From contig JADGOE010000003.1 of NCBI GenBank assembly GCA_017883135.1, forward strand, positions 1 to 64,000: a stretch of 64,000 nt of DNA. Direction: 5' to 3'. Shown one piece after another: positions 1 to 6,649 of this stretch. The stretch comes from Acidimicrobiales bacterium (GTDB lineage Bacteria; Actinomycetota; Acidimicrobiia; Acidimicrobiales; RAAP-2). The notes below the pieces were generated by a model. It was not told where the DNA came from, searched no databases, and saw only the letters and a program-made list of their open reading frames with translations. Position 1 is the first letter of the stretch. Each line of letters opens with the position of its first letter. A program made the translations under genes and the position numbers.

Positions 1-147
1 GAGCGCGCGCCAATAGGCATGACCAGGGAATACTCGTGAAGTTGTCCCCCCGCCGCGGTCGCTGGCCTTGAGCTGGGCTTCCGTCGATGACGAAGAACTC
101 CACCAAAGCACCGATCAGCCCATTACCGCCCGCCTATTGGCGCGCTC
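1..147. repeat. Imperfect inverted repeat bounding about 113 bp
   Basis: The 14-mer GCGCGCCAATAGGC at 5-18 recurs as its exact reverse complement at 132-145. The arms extend imperfectly outward (one CG unit is extra in the left arm). The enclosed DNA has no convincing gene. It could be the ends of a small mobile-element remnant or a long hairpin. The left flank is cut by the window edge, so no target duplication can be tested. Confidence 0.5.
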
Positions 148-193
148 TAAGCCGCGGTATGGGCGTGACCGGGTTCGAACAATGACAATCCGG

Positions 194-267
194 TGGAGAT
201 GATGGGACTCGAACCCACGACCCCCTGCTTGCAAAGCAGGTGCTCTAGCCAACTGAGCTACATCCCC
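194..267 (-). tRNA. tRNA-Ala (TGC anticodon)
   Basis: Read on the minus strand this folds as a tRNA: 7-bp acceptor stem GGGGATG/CATCTCC, D-loop AGCTCAGTTGGC, anticodon loop TTTGCAA with anticodon TGC, and T-arm GGGTTCGAGTCCC. The genome shows only CC after the discriminator A, so the terminal A of CCA must be added by the CCA-adding enzyme (35465-36889). In many actinobacteria this gene directly follows tRNA-Ile downstream of gyrA. Here about 8.8 kb separates the two. Confidence 0.97.
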
Positions 268-733
268 GGGGGCAAAATATATCTTGATATGGGAAAACGC
301 TCTCTGGGACTCCTTTCATGCATCATTTTCGTGCGGACAAAACTGCAGGTCGGCTATTGGCAAATTCTTGGATCTTGGCGTCATGTTGGCAACTCCGGCA
401 CTCCGGACCACAGGCGTTGTCAGCAAGTTCAGGTGGGTCACGAACCAAAACTTACTAGGGAGTGTGGAATCCTTTTGCGTGGGGCCACTCACCCTTGTCT
501 TGAGCGCAGGCTCAGGACCTGTGGTGAAGTAGCCCGACGCTGACTCGTCCTTTGTCACCGGCTCGAGTGGTTTCATGGTCCCAACTGTGGCAGGCGCCTC
601 TGGCGCCGCACTCACCCCGTAAGAGATCAAGACTTTGGTCTCTGTCCACCGTTGACCTGGTGATTTGCGGGTCGCTTCGCCGTCCGAGCGTCTGTGGCCA
701 GGGCTGCGGAGGGATGGACACCGAACCACAGGA
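268..733. other. Unassigned AT-richer spacer, possible junction scar
   Basis: No convincing gene was found. A minus-strand frame (316-795) stays open for 159 codons and reads plausibly in parts, but it has no recognisable domain, no supported start, and overlaps the end of the ATPase fragment out of frame. Base composition is lower in GC than the flanks. The segment may be the scar of the deletion that removed the 3' part of the secretion operon. Confidence 0.4.
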
Positions 734-1123
734 TTAGCGCCGGCGCCAAGAACTGGCGCTGCCCACGTCGACCACGACATCGCCATCTTGGTCACCCAGC
801 GCTCCTACGACTACCGGCCAGGCCTTCTCGTTGGCGACAGCCTGGTGCATGCCGGTCAAACCGAAGAGGACCGGGAGACCGCCAGGAAGGTGGTCGACGT
901 GGTCCCACACGTCTTCTGGGCGGAGGGACCGCCTTGCGGCGGCGAACAGCGAGGCGAGGCCCCCGGTCGCAGCTTTGCCATAGCGGGGGGCGAGGTCACC
1001 CCCGAATGGATCGGCCTCGACCAACAGCACCTGTCGACCTGTCGGCCAACTGGCCGCCATGGCGAGAGCGGCGGTGGTGACACCTGGCGATCCTTTGATG
1101 GAGGCAAGGGCGATGAGGGTCAC
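734..1123 (-). pseudogene. MinD/TadZ-like ATPase, C-terminally truncated
   Basis: This 129-residue protein begins like a SIMIBI-class ATPase: a variant P-loop region GSPGVTTAALA lies near residues 12-22 and an acidic strand EADPFGGD near 36-43. It stops just after a Walker B-like DVVVDVGSAS. Full family members are at least 250 residues, so more than half, including the rest of the nucleotide-binding fold, is missing. The start codon overlaps the end of the upstream SAF gene by 4 bp, so it was the fourth gene of the operon starting at 3409. It resembles TadZ/CpaE-type localisation ATPases. No continuation was seen in another frame, so this looks like truncation, not a simple frameshift. Confidence 0.65.
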
Positions 1124-1830
1124 TTGCCCCCCTCGCCGACCAGCGACAGGCCGATCTGGTCGGCTGCCGCGTAGGAGGTCACCGTCGCTGCATCCGACCC
1201 CGGTATCTCCAGTGAGACGGAGGCCACATACTGGGACTGGTTGCCCGGTGCGGGGCCGACGGCGAACACGGTGGCCGAGGCCACCAACGTCTCTCCGATC
1301 GTCCCCCCAATGGTCGAGCCTTGGCCTGCCTGGGGGACGGCGACCACATGGACGGTGTCGCCAACCACCAGTGCCACCGACGGCATTTGGTCACCCTTCA
1401 ACAGCATGCCCACCACCTGTTCGCCGGAAGCGAGCTGCGGTGTCGGGGCAATCATCTGTCTGACCATGACCTGGCCGGCGTAGATGGGCGTGTCGAGCTG
1501 CTGGCCAATCACAGCGGCCGAGCCGGTGGCTGACATGGCCGTGATGTGGCCCGAGGCAGGGATAGAGGCAGTACCCAGGTCGCTGGCCGTAAGCACGGTG
1601 CCCGCAGGCAGGCTCTTCGCCGCCACCAGGATCGACACCTTCTTGGCCGAGGACTGGAACACGGCTCCCGCCACCGCCGCACACACCAGCACCAACGCGA
1701 TCCCGAGACCGATCTGCCACGGGCGTCGCTGATAGGTGGTGGACGAGAGGCGAAGACCGCCGGCACGACCGTCGCCTGACGGCGGTGGTGCCGTGAAGGC
1801 GGACCGGGTTGGGGCAGTTGCAATGGCCAT
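1120..1830 (-). CDS. SAF-domain (CpaB/RcpC-like) membrane-anchored protein
   Basis: The product has 236 residues: a basic, Pro-rich cytoplasmic N-terminus, one hydrophobic membrane segment at about residues 38-60, then a SAF-type beta-clip domain at about 64-130 (pattern ILVAAKSLPAGTVLTASDL). The remainder resembles the outer part of CpaB/RcpC proteins, which form periplasmic or cell-wall parts of Tad/Flp-type secretion machines. It lies 23 bp after the secreted-protein gene and overlaps the truncated ATPase by 4 bp, so it is part of the same operon. SAF domains also occur in unrelated enzymes, but the membrane anchor and the ATPase neighbour favour a secretion role. Confidence 0.75.
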   Translation of the reverse strand: MAIATAPTRSAFTAPPPSGDGRAGGLRLSSTTYQRRPWQIGLGIALVLVCAAVAGAVFQSSAKKVSILVAAKSLPAGTVLTASDLGTASIPASGHITAMSATGSAAVIGQQLDTPIYAGQVMVRQMIAPTPQLASGEQVVGMLLKGDQMPSVALVVGDTVHVVAVPQAGQGSTIGGTIGETLVASATVFAVGPAPGNQSQYVASVSLEIPGSDAATVTSYAAADQIGLSLVGEGGK

Positions 1831-1853
1831 GCGGGCTCCAGTTCCTCAGCGCT

Positions 1854-2792
1854 TCAGTTGTTCACGGATTCGATCTGAGCCACCTGCAGGGTGGTCGTCC
1901 CCTGGGTGGTGAGGCTCGGCAAGGCTCCGGCCGAGCCGTTCGGACCCGACCAGGCGACCGTCCAGGTGATGGTGGCGGTGATCGGAAAGGCAGCATCGTT
2001 CGGGTTGCCATCGGATGAGGGTTGGCCGGCCGAGGTGGTCGTGTAGGTGTGCGAGCAGGTCGTCGTTTGGCTGGTGGCCGGAAGGGCCGTGTTGTACGGG
2101 ACGCCGGGTCCGTTGCAAGTGACCGTCGTTCCATCGCCGGTATTCCAGGTCACATAGGACGGTGTGGCACTCGCCACAGCGGTGACGCACCCACCGGCAT
2201 TGCACGCTTGTGCTGAGGTGGTGAGCGGATGCCACATCGAGGACGTGATCCAAAGCCACTCGGTCAAATTCACGTAGCCCTTGGTCGAAGGGCTCAGTGT
2301 GAGAGCAGGCCCCGGGAGCTGGAGCTCGCTGGCCGCCTGGGCACCGGCGACCGCCGGATCCGGTGGTGGGACCGCGGGCAACGCCTGGCCAGCGGCCAGC
2401 CACGTCACACCCGTTGCCTGGCCCGTTGGGGCGCCCACGGCGCACGTGTTTACGTACCAGGCGCCGGGCTGTGTAACCCCCGCCGGCGGAGGGCCGCCGT
2501 CCTGTCCCGGAAACTCCGTCGAATAGGCAACCCAGTTGGGACATGTGGGTATCGAGACTGTGGTGGCCCCGCCACCAGAAGTCGGTGCAGCTCCCCCACC
2601 GGCGCCGGCGCCTGTCCCCGTGGTGCCAGAGATTCCGGTTCCACAATTGAGAGTGGAACCGGAATCACTACAACTGCCACCACTTCCTGTCCCACCGACA
2701 CTCGCAAACGCTGTCCCTGTCGGCACTGTGACGGCAAGGATCGCAATGAGAGTCGCTCCGATCGCAAGTGCACCACCGCGGCGAGTCAGCAT
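1854..2792 (-). CDS. Secreted Ser/Gly/Thr-rich protein of the island operon
   Basis: The start ATG at 2792 overlaps the stop of the upstream lipoprotein gene (ATGCTGA), indicating translational coupling. A GTG 13 codons upstream is possible but less likely. The 312-residue product has an N-terminal hydrophobic signal or anchor (about residues 8-30, ending near AFA). A low-complexity Gly/Ser/Thr region follows, and then a folded part with several cysteines and a pattern like WNTGDGTTVTC that recalls PKD/immunoglobulin-like domains. No family was recognised with certainty. Similar secreted proteins with PKD-like C-termini accompany SAF and ATPase genes in actinobacterial plasmids and ICEs, which would fit an export-related or surface role. 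Confidence 0.7.
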   Translation of the reverse strand: MLTRRGGALAIGATLIAILAVTVPTGTAFASVGGTGSGGSCSDSGSTLNCGTGISGTTGTGAGAGGGAAPTSGGGATTVSIPTCPNWVAYSTEFPGQDGGPPPAGVTQPGAWYVNTCAVGAPTGQATGVTWLAAGQALPAVPPPDPAVAGAQAASELQLPGPALTLSPSTKGYVNLTEWLWITSSMWHPLTTSAQACNAGGCVTAVASATPSYVTWNTGDGTTVTCNGPGVPYNTALPATSQTTTCSHTYTTTSAGQPSSDGNPNDAAFPITATITWTVAWSGPNGSAGALPSLTTQGTTTLQVAQIESVNN

Positions 2793-3409
2793 TTGGAGAC
2801 CGTGGCTGTCTTGTAGGACGCAATCTTCCACGAGCCACCCGTGAGCTGCACGGTCCAGGTCCCGCTGTAACTCCCTGCTCCGCCCCCAAGGCTCGTGGGT
2901 CCAGGCTGACCGGCAGCCGTGGTGGTCCCTGAGTCGTCGATGCAGCCAGTGACCCTTGCTGACGTCGGAGAGAGAACCGAGACTGTTGGGGTGCCGAGTT
3001 TGAAAGACGATGGGCCGTTGAGCTGACCCATCTTCACTCCAACGAGGAACGTCTGTTCAGACTGGAGGGCAGGATCGACGAAGTAATTGGCCAGGTTCGG
3101 CCACAATGTGGCAGCCGTTTGGCCAGCAACAAGATTGGCCCGGTCCTGTTGCCACGGCGCCTGCAGGTAGCCGTAGAGGGTCTGCTGGGCCGACTGCCAT
3201 GCATTGAGCACAGCCGTGCCGGCCGCCGCGTGGACGGCACTCGTGGTCGTCGTTGTCGGGCTGGCCAGAGATGTCGTTGGGGTCGAACGCACCGTCGAGG
3301 TTGGTGACGAAGATCCCGAACCACACGCGGCCAGCCCCATACCCGCCATTCCCAACGCACACCCAAAGGTCCAGTTCCGAACTCTGCCCTTCTGCCCTTG
3401 GCTACCCAT
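2786..3409 (-). CDS. Predicted lipoprotein, first gene of the island operon
   Basis: The 207-residue product carries a lipoprotein signal peptide: a basic n-region (QKGRVRNW), a hydrophobic core, and the lipobox GLAAC at about residues 25-29. A Ser/Thr-rich linker follows, then a globular domain of about 130 residues ending in strand-rich sequence (YSGTWTVQLTGGSWKIASY). That pattern resembles NTF2/SnoaL-like lipoproteins of conjugative or secretion loci, but the assignment is tentative. It is coupled to the next gene by a 7-base start/stop overlap. The GGGTGACGTT repeats lie just upstream of its start region. Confidence 0.7.
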   Translation of the reverse strand: MGSQGQKGRVRNWTFGCALGMAGMGLAACGSGSSSPTSTVRSTPTTSLASPTTTTTSAVHAAAGTAVLNAWQSAQQTLYGYLQAPWQQDRANLVAGQTAATLWPNLANYFVDPALQSEQTFLVGVKMGQLNGPSSFKLGTPTVSVLSPTSARVTGCIDDSGTTTAAGQPGPTSLGGGAGSYSGTWTVQLTGGSWKIASYKTATVSKC

Positions 3410-3511
3410 CCGGTTACCCCTCCTCTCGTCCTAGGACGCAGTCCCCGCCGCCGCTGATGCTCGGCGGGCGACGCCGTCGGGACTGCACATCCGAGAACAG
3501 CATGAGTGGCC

Positions 3512-3756
3512 AACGTCACCCTGAACGTCACCCTCGGCCCTCGAACTGGGAGTTTTTCGGGACACACGACGGTCCGGTTCAATCGGTGGCATCGAGCAAT
3601 CCCGGACGTCTTCCGGACGATCGTCACCGGCAGGGCCAACGTCACCCTGAACGTCACCTTCCCTGGTCACAGGCCTGAACCGGACCTGCACACGGCCACT
3701 ATTCCGGGGTCTGTGGGAGGCACTCGACGCCACCGGATCCCCCTGAGGGTGACGTT
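3512..3756. repeat. Left GGGTGACGTT repeat group (5 copies)
   Basis: AACGTCACCC (reverse complement of GGGTGACGTT) occurs at 3512-3521 and 3524-3533, and again at 3638-3647 and 3650-3659 (last copy one mismatch). Within each pair the period is 12 bp, and the two pairs share a longer common unit. A further copy in the opposite orientation is at 3747-3756. The group fills the 400-bp gap between the lipoprotein promoter region and the RHH gene; no gene was seen in that gap. This is iteron- or centromere-like organisation. Confidence 0.8.
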
Positions 3757-3810
3757 GCTGAGTATGGAGAGCCGGCGGCGGCTCGCTACCGCCAATCGGA
3801 TCTCCGGGAT

Positions 3811-4062
3811 TCAGTGGCCCTTGTCCAGCGCCCGCCGAAGCGCCCAGCTGACGAACTGAGAGACGCTCCATCCTCGGCGCTCGGCCTCTGATCGAACTTC
3901 TTCTCGGAGCACTCGATCGAGCCAGTAGGTGGCACGGACGTGCCGGGCCTCCCACGACTGACCGTCGGACTCCGAGTCCTTGGCACCTTTCGGGCTCGAG
4001 GTGCCACGCGCATGTTGAACCACCAACGTTCCCCTTTGTCCGACCCGACCTGCTTTCGCCAA
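3811..4062 (-). CDS. Ribbon-helix-helix DNA-binding protein
   Basis: An 83-residue protein. Its C-terminal half (about residues 40-80) fits the ribbon-helix-helix fold: a short strand HVRATYWLD, helix 1 REEVRSEAERRG, a turn, and helix 2 SVSQFVSWALRRALD. The N-terminal 35 residues are basic and probably flexible, as in ParG/CopG-type partition or copy-control proteins. The gene lies between two groups of GGGTGACGTT repeats, and a separate palindromic cluster sits upstream of its start. It probably represses its own promoter and binds the flanking repeats. Whether the role is partition, copy control or transcription control cannot be told from sequence. Confidence 0.8.
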   Translation of the reverse strand: MAKAGRVGQRGTLVVQHARGTSSPKGAKDSESDGQSWEARHVRATYWLDRVLREEVRSEAERRGWSVSQFVSWALRRALDKGH

Positions 4063-4081
4063 CTCCCGCCCTCGTCAGCAA

Positions 4082-4142
4082 CATACGGGTCATCGTATTC
4101 GAAACACGTACCGTATGCAACATACCGTACACCGCATACCGT
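4082..4142. promoter_or_regulatory. CATACCGT palindrome cluster upstream of RHH gene
   Basis: Immediately upstream of the RHH start lies GTACCGTATG-CAA-CATACCGTAC (4108-4130), a near-perfect inverted repeat. CATACCGT recurs 14 bp later (4135-4142), and a weaker CATACGGGT lies at 4082-4090. The position fits an autoregulatory operator. The motif differs from the GGGTGACGTT repeats, so two binding-site classes may be present. Confidence 0.6.
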
Positions 4143-4226
4143 CAGTGGTCAAGCTCTCACCGAGCGTGGAGAGGCGAAAGGGCGGGCTCGGCCAAGTCCC
4201 GTGAGGCGTTGCTGGTGTTCCGGTCA

Positions 4227-4314
4227 GGGTGACGTACCTGCGAACCGAGGGTGACGTTCAACCCCTTCGGTAGCTCCGTGAGAGCCCTCTGCGGGTGACG
4301 TTGCGGGTGACGTC
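4227..4314 (+). repeat. Right GGGTGACGTT repeat group (4 copies)
   Basis: Copies on the plus strand are at 4227-4236 (ending TA), 4249-4258, 4293-4302 and 4305-4314 (ending TC). The last two have the same 12-bp period as the left group. Orientation is opposite to the left pairs, so the RHH gene is bracketed by divergent arrays. The group lies 60-150 bp upstream of the two-gene unit at 4375-5018 and may control it. Confidence 0.8.
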
Positions 4315-4374
4315 CGTCTGGACGATGGGTTGTGACAGGTGCACCAGGCCCCTGTCACGAACAAGGGAGGCCTG

Positions 4375-4785
4375 ATGTCCCCATCATCGTCAGCCGTAGA
4401 GCGAGGTCCCGGCCGAGTGTCGAGTGGAGGGCTGCCCCTGGGAGCCCTGACAGCGGCGGGGGGATCCGGAGATCACCGACTCCGATTCGTCGAAGGACCC
4501 GACCACCCGCCAGGAGACGAGACGCCGCTGATGGGCAACCTACGGCTCGTGCTCGTTACCGCGAGCGGCTTCGAAGTGCCACTGGTCGCTTCACCGACCC
4601 AGGTGGCGCGGCTACTGAGGAGCTCCGGCGAAACAGACGCCGCCGATCAGCGCGGCGATGGAAGCCGGGAGGCCCCGAGGTACCGGAAGGTTCGCCGTCC
4701 TCGTCCCGTACCGGTGGATCGTCTGCTGAGCCGAGCTCGGCTCGTCAGCCGGTTCGAGACGCCCGTCGGGGGTGGTGCGGCATGA
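4375..4785 (+). CDS. Unknown 136-residue protein, first of a coupled pair
   Basis: The ATG at 4375 has a good ribosome-binding site (GGGAGG, 6 nt upstream); an ATG 12 codons earlier lacks one. The product has a disordered Gly/Pro/Ser-rich N-terminus of about 50 residues. A short folded core follows (about 55-85, pattern NLRLVLVTASGFEVPLVAS), then a basic tail. No family was recognised. Its TGA overlaps the ATG of the next ORF (ATGA), a coupling signal that supports both as real genes. They lie downstream of the right repeat group, so they may be controlled by the RHH protein. Confidence 0.55.
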   Translation: MSPSSSAVERGPGRVSSGGLPLGALTAAGGSGDHRLRFVEGPDHPPGDETPLMGNLRLVLVTASGFEVPLVASPTQVARLLRSSGETDAADQRGDGSREAPRYRKVRRPRPVPVDRLLSRARLVSRFETPVGGGAA

Positions 4786-5018
4786 GCAGAACAGCGTCTT
4801 CAAGACAGCGTCGAAATGGGGACGGCCGCTTGGCGGGGACGACGCGTGATGGAGCTCGCTCCCGTTCTCGGGATGAGCGCAACTGTGCCCGGTGGTTTGC
4901 CCGCTTCGACGAGCACAGCGAAGAGTCCGCCGGTCGTCCAAGCCGCAGCGAGGTCCGGCGGCTGCGGAAGGAGCTCGAGGCCCTACGTCGATTGGTGACA
5001 GGTGAACAGATCCCGTAG
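4782..5018 (+). CDS. Unknown basic 78-residue protein, second of the pair
   Basis: The start overlaps the upstream stop by 4 bp (ATGA). The first half is very Arg/Ser-rich and probably disordered. The second half (about residues 45-75, SEVRRLRKELEALRRLV) forms an amphipathic helix with a heptad-like pattern, suggesting a short coiled coil or dimerisation helix. No known domain was recognised. The same frame is open upstream to 4332, but that part overlaps the preceding gene out of frame and has no supported start. Confidence 0.5.
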   Translation: MSRTASSRQRRNGDGRLAGTTRDGARSRSRDERNCARWFARFDEHSEESAGRPSRSEVRRLRKELEALRRLVTGEQIP

Positions 5019-5114
5019 GGCGTCGAGTGACTCCTCAGGACGGCTCATACATGTTGGCCGCCGGCAGCCCTTCTACCTCGGCGTCCTCGTCGCGGCACCG
5101 GTCAGCGTGTTGTA

Positions 5115-5327
5115 GTGGCCATCTCATTCAGCCATCACGACCAGGCGGCCACGGCCGATCTGATCTCCATCCCTGAGGCTGCCCGCCGCGTCGGATTGCA
5201 CGCCGACACTCTCTACCGCCTCTGTCGAACGGGCCAATTCCCGCCCGCACTCCAGATCGGGGCTAGATGGAGAGTGTCGGTGCCGCGCCTGGAGAAGTAC
5301 CTCCACGGTGAAGATGACACACCATAA
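5115..5327 (+). CDS. Excisionase-like helix-turn-helix protein
   Basis: A 70-residue protein whose core (about residues 16-62) matches the MerR/Xis-type winged HTH family: ISIPEAARRVGLHADTLYRLCRTGQFP, then a strand with ARWRVSVPRLEKYL. These small proteins act as recombination directionality factors or as transcription regulators on integrative elements. The same block carries a tyrosine integrase (7733-8953), which supports an excisionase role, though they are not adjacent. The start ATG has no strong ribosome-binding site; initiation may be weak or a nearby GTG may be used. Confidence 0.8.
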   Translation: MAISFSHHDQAATADLISIPEAARRVGLHADTLYRLCRTGQFPPALQIGARWRVSVPRLEKYLHGEDDTP

Positions 5328-5516
5328 AGCGGTGTTGCGCCACAACCCGAGAGTGACAGAGGGTCACCTGAAGAATCATCCGGGGCCGCGACTCTTGGCC
5401 TTATCAGCATTGGCGATCGTTCCTACTCAAACGCGACCGAGATGACCCTCGACGAACCATTGCAGCAACCGCGCCGAGCACGCGGCCTAAGCCGGGCTGA
5501 CCGCGGCGAGAGACAT
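5328..5516. other. Short convergent gap with no gene
   Basis: The 189 bp between the excisionase-like gene and the 3' end of the XRE repressor hold no supported ORF. No strong hairpin or copy of the tRNA-Ile 3' end was found here. Confidence 0.5.
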
Positions 5517-5948
5517 CTACACGTCAAGGATCTTTGCGATCAACTTGAACAAGTCAACGTCACTGGCCGAGGTCGGAGGTCCTGTCAAGATCCTCTGGAT
5601 TGCCGCGTCGAGAAGCTGGGCCTGCCGTCCCGACAATATGGGAGAGCCCGTCAGTCGAGAGACCATTCTCTCAAACGGTTCATCTTCAATTCGAGTCTCG
5701 TGTTCCCGATCGCTTCTCAGAGAATCTCGATCGGTCCCCGGGGCCTCCTGGCAGTAGACCCCGATCGCTTCCAATGTCGCTCTCGAATCCGGATAGGTAT
5801 TTCCGCGCTCCCAGTGTGAGACTGCGCTCTGTGATGCCGTCTCCGCCCCAAGTTTCACCAGAGCGTCGGCGCACGTCGACTGAGTGTGGCCGTAGCGATC
5901 TCGAGCCGTGTGGAGCGTTTGTCCCATGGCGACCTGCGCCGACGTCAT
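5517..5948 (-). CDS. XRE-family helix-turn-helix repressor
   Basis: A 143-residue protein from the ATG at 5948. An ATG at 5993 would add 15 residues but would put the palindromes inside the gene. The HTH lies at about residues 10-65 (GQTLHTARDRYGHTQSTCADALV ... SQSAVSHWERGNTYPD), the cro/C1 pattern with the typical SHWERG recognition region. The C-terminal 75 residues are probably a dimerisation region. It is divergent from the orphan gene at 6239 and the HAD gene. Palindromes just upstream look like operators, so it is probably the repressor of the island's rightward transcript and of itself. Confidence 0.85.
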   Translation of the reverse strand: MTSAQVAMGQTLHTARDRYGHTQSTCADALVKLGAETASQSAVSHWERGNTYPDSRATLEAIGVYCQEAPGTDRDSLRSDREHETRIEDEPFERMVSRLTGSPILSGRQAQLLDAAIQRILTGPPTSASDVDLFKLIAKILDV

Positions 5949-5970
5949 GCCCGAAGCATAGCTTTGACCT

Positions 5971-6077
5971 GCGTATACGCGTCCATCGCTCAACTAATGC
6001 GCGTATGCGCGTAACGTATCCCGCATGGCCGAGCCCGTCGCCTCCAACCGTCCTCCGGCTGACGTCGTCATGACGTC
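5971..6077. promoter_or_regulatory. Operator-like palindromes in the XRE divergent region
   Basis: GCGTATACGC (5971-5980, perfect palindrome) and GCGC-GTAT-GCGC (5999-6010) are two related sites 28 bp apart just upstream of the XRE start. Further on, GACGTC occurs twice (6061-6066 and 6072-6077) around GTCAT. The first pair fits cro/C1-type operators; the role of the second is unknown. Confidence 0.6.
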
Positions 6078-6238
6078 TCGGAGTCCATCTGAGCAGGTGA
6101 CAGTCACACCTGAGCCGTATGATCGCACATATGTTCGTATTCCGTCGAGAAACCCCTGGGTCGCGTGACGTGACTCCCACGGTTAGAACTCGTTCAGAGA
6201 CGTCGGGGTCCACAGAATTGGTCGCTGAGTGGTCGGCC

Positions 6239-6556
6239 ATGAGCTACCGCTTCGAAGGACTGGACGCACTAATCGCTCATGCTCCGGATGCCGCTGACCT
6301 CTCAGGTCGTTGCCAGTTCGTCGTCATTCCATCTCTACGCAGAGTGGACTGCATCATCGGCGAATCCAGCAGTTTCGATGAGATCGCCGGACAGATTTCC
6401 CTCCTCGGCGAGCGAGGATGGTCAGTCTGGGCGCTGGTGCCCCAGCATTCCTTACCCAGTGCACATCTCGCATTCCAGTCGTGTGCCGCTCAACTTCAAG
6501 GTTGGACGGTTCGGGATGGTGCGACGGTGTCGTTTACGGCACCCGAAGATCCGTAG
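6239..6556 (+). CDS. Orphan 105-residue protein upstream of HAD gene
   Basis: The frame is open from an ATG at 6119, but the first 40 residues look unstructured. The folded part begins at MSYRFEGLDALIAH, so the ATG at 6239 is preferred; neither start has a clear ribosome-binding site. The compact alpha/beta sequence (VVIPSLRRVDCIIGES, SLLGERGWSVWALVP) shows no recognisable motif. It lies 93 bp upstream of the HAD-family gene in the same direction and opposite the XRE repressor, so the two may form one transcription unit. Function unknown. Confidence 0.6.
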   Translation: MSYRFEGLDALIAHAPDAADLSGRCQFVVIPSLRRVDCIIGESSSFDEIAGQISLLGERGWSVWALVPQHSLPSAHLAFQSCAAQLQGWTVRDGATVSFTAPEDP

Positions 6557-6599
6557 GTATCCACCCTACGGAATCACCTGCGCGGTACAACCTTTGTAC
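6551..6599. promoter_or_regulatory. Two consecutive perfect hairpins before HAD gene
   Basis: CCGTAGG-N7-CCTACGG (6551-6571) includes the stop codon of the orphan gene. GTACAA-CCT-TTGTAC follows at 6585-6599. Neither is followed by a T-run, so attenuation, RNA processing or protein binding is as likely as termination. Both lie in the 93-bp gap before the HAD gene. Confidence 0.55.
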
Positions 6600-6649
6600 T
6601 GGGCCGAGCCCTCCTCGGTCTGAGAGAGGTCTGCAGCTAGGGGTGCTTC

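Noticed and set aside
170-193. GGGTTCGAAC next to tRNA-Ala, resembling a T-arm
   Set aside because: The flanks do not fold as a tRNA and do not match the tRNA-Ile 3' end, so it is not a tRNA remnant or attL that I can support.
316-795. Open minus-strand frame of 159 codons overlapping the ATPase fragment
   Set aside because: No domain, no ribosome-binding site, overlaps the fragment out of frame, and the two parts read unlike each other; not supported as a gene.
3431-4132. 233-codon minus-strand frame covering the RHH gene
   Set aside because: It is the shadow of the RHH gene and of the repeats (period of 12 keeps the frame open); the RHH frame shows a real fold.
4332-4781. N-terminal part of the 228-codon plus frame
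   Set aside because: Overlaps the better-supported first small ORF; very Arg-rich high-GC shadow with no start signal. Only the part from 4782 was kept.
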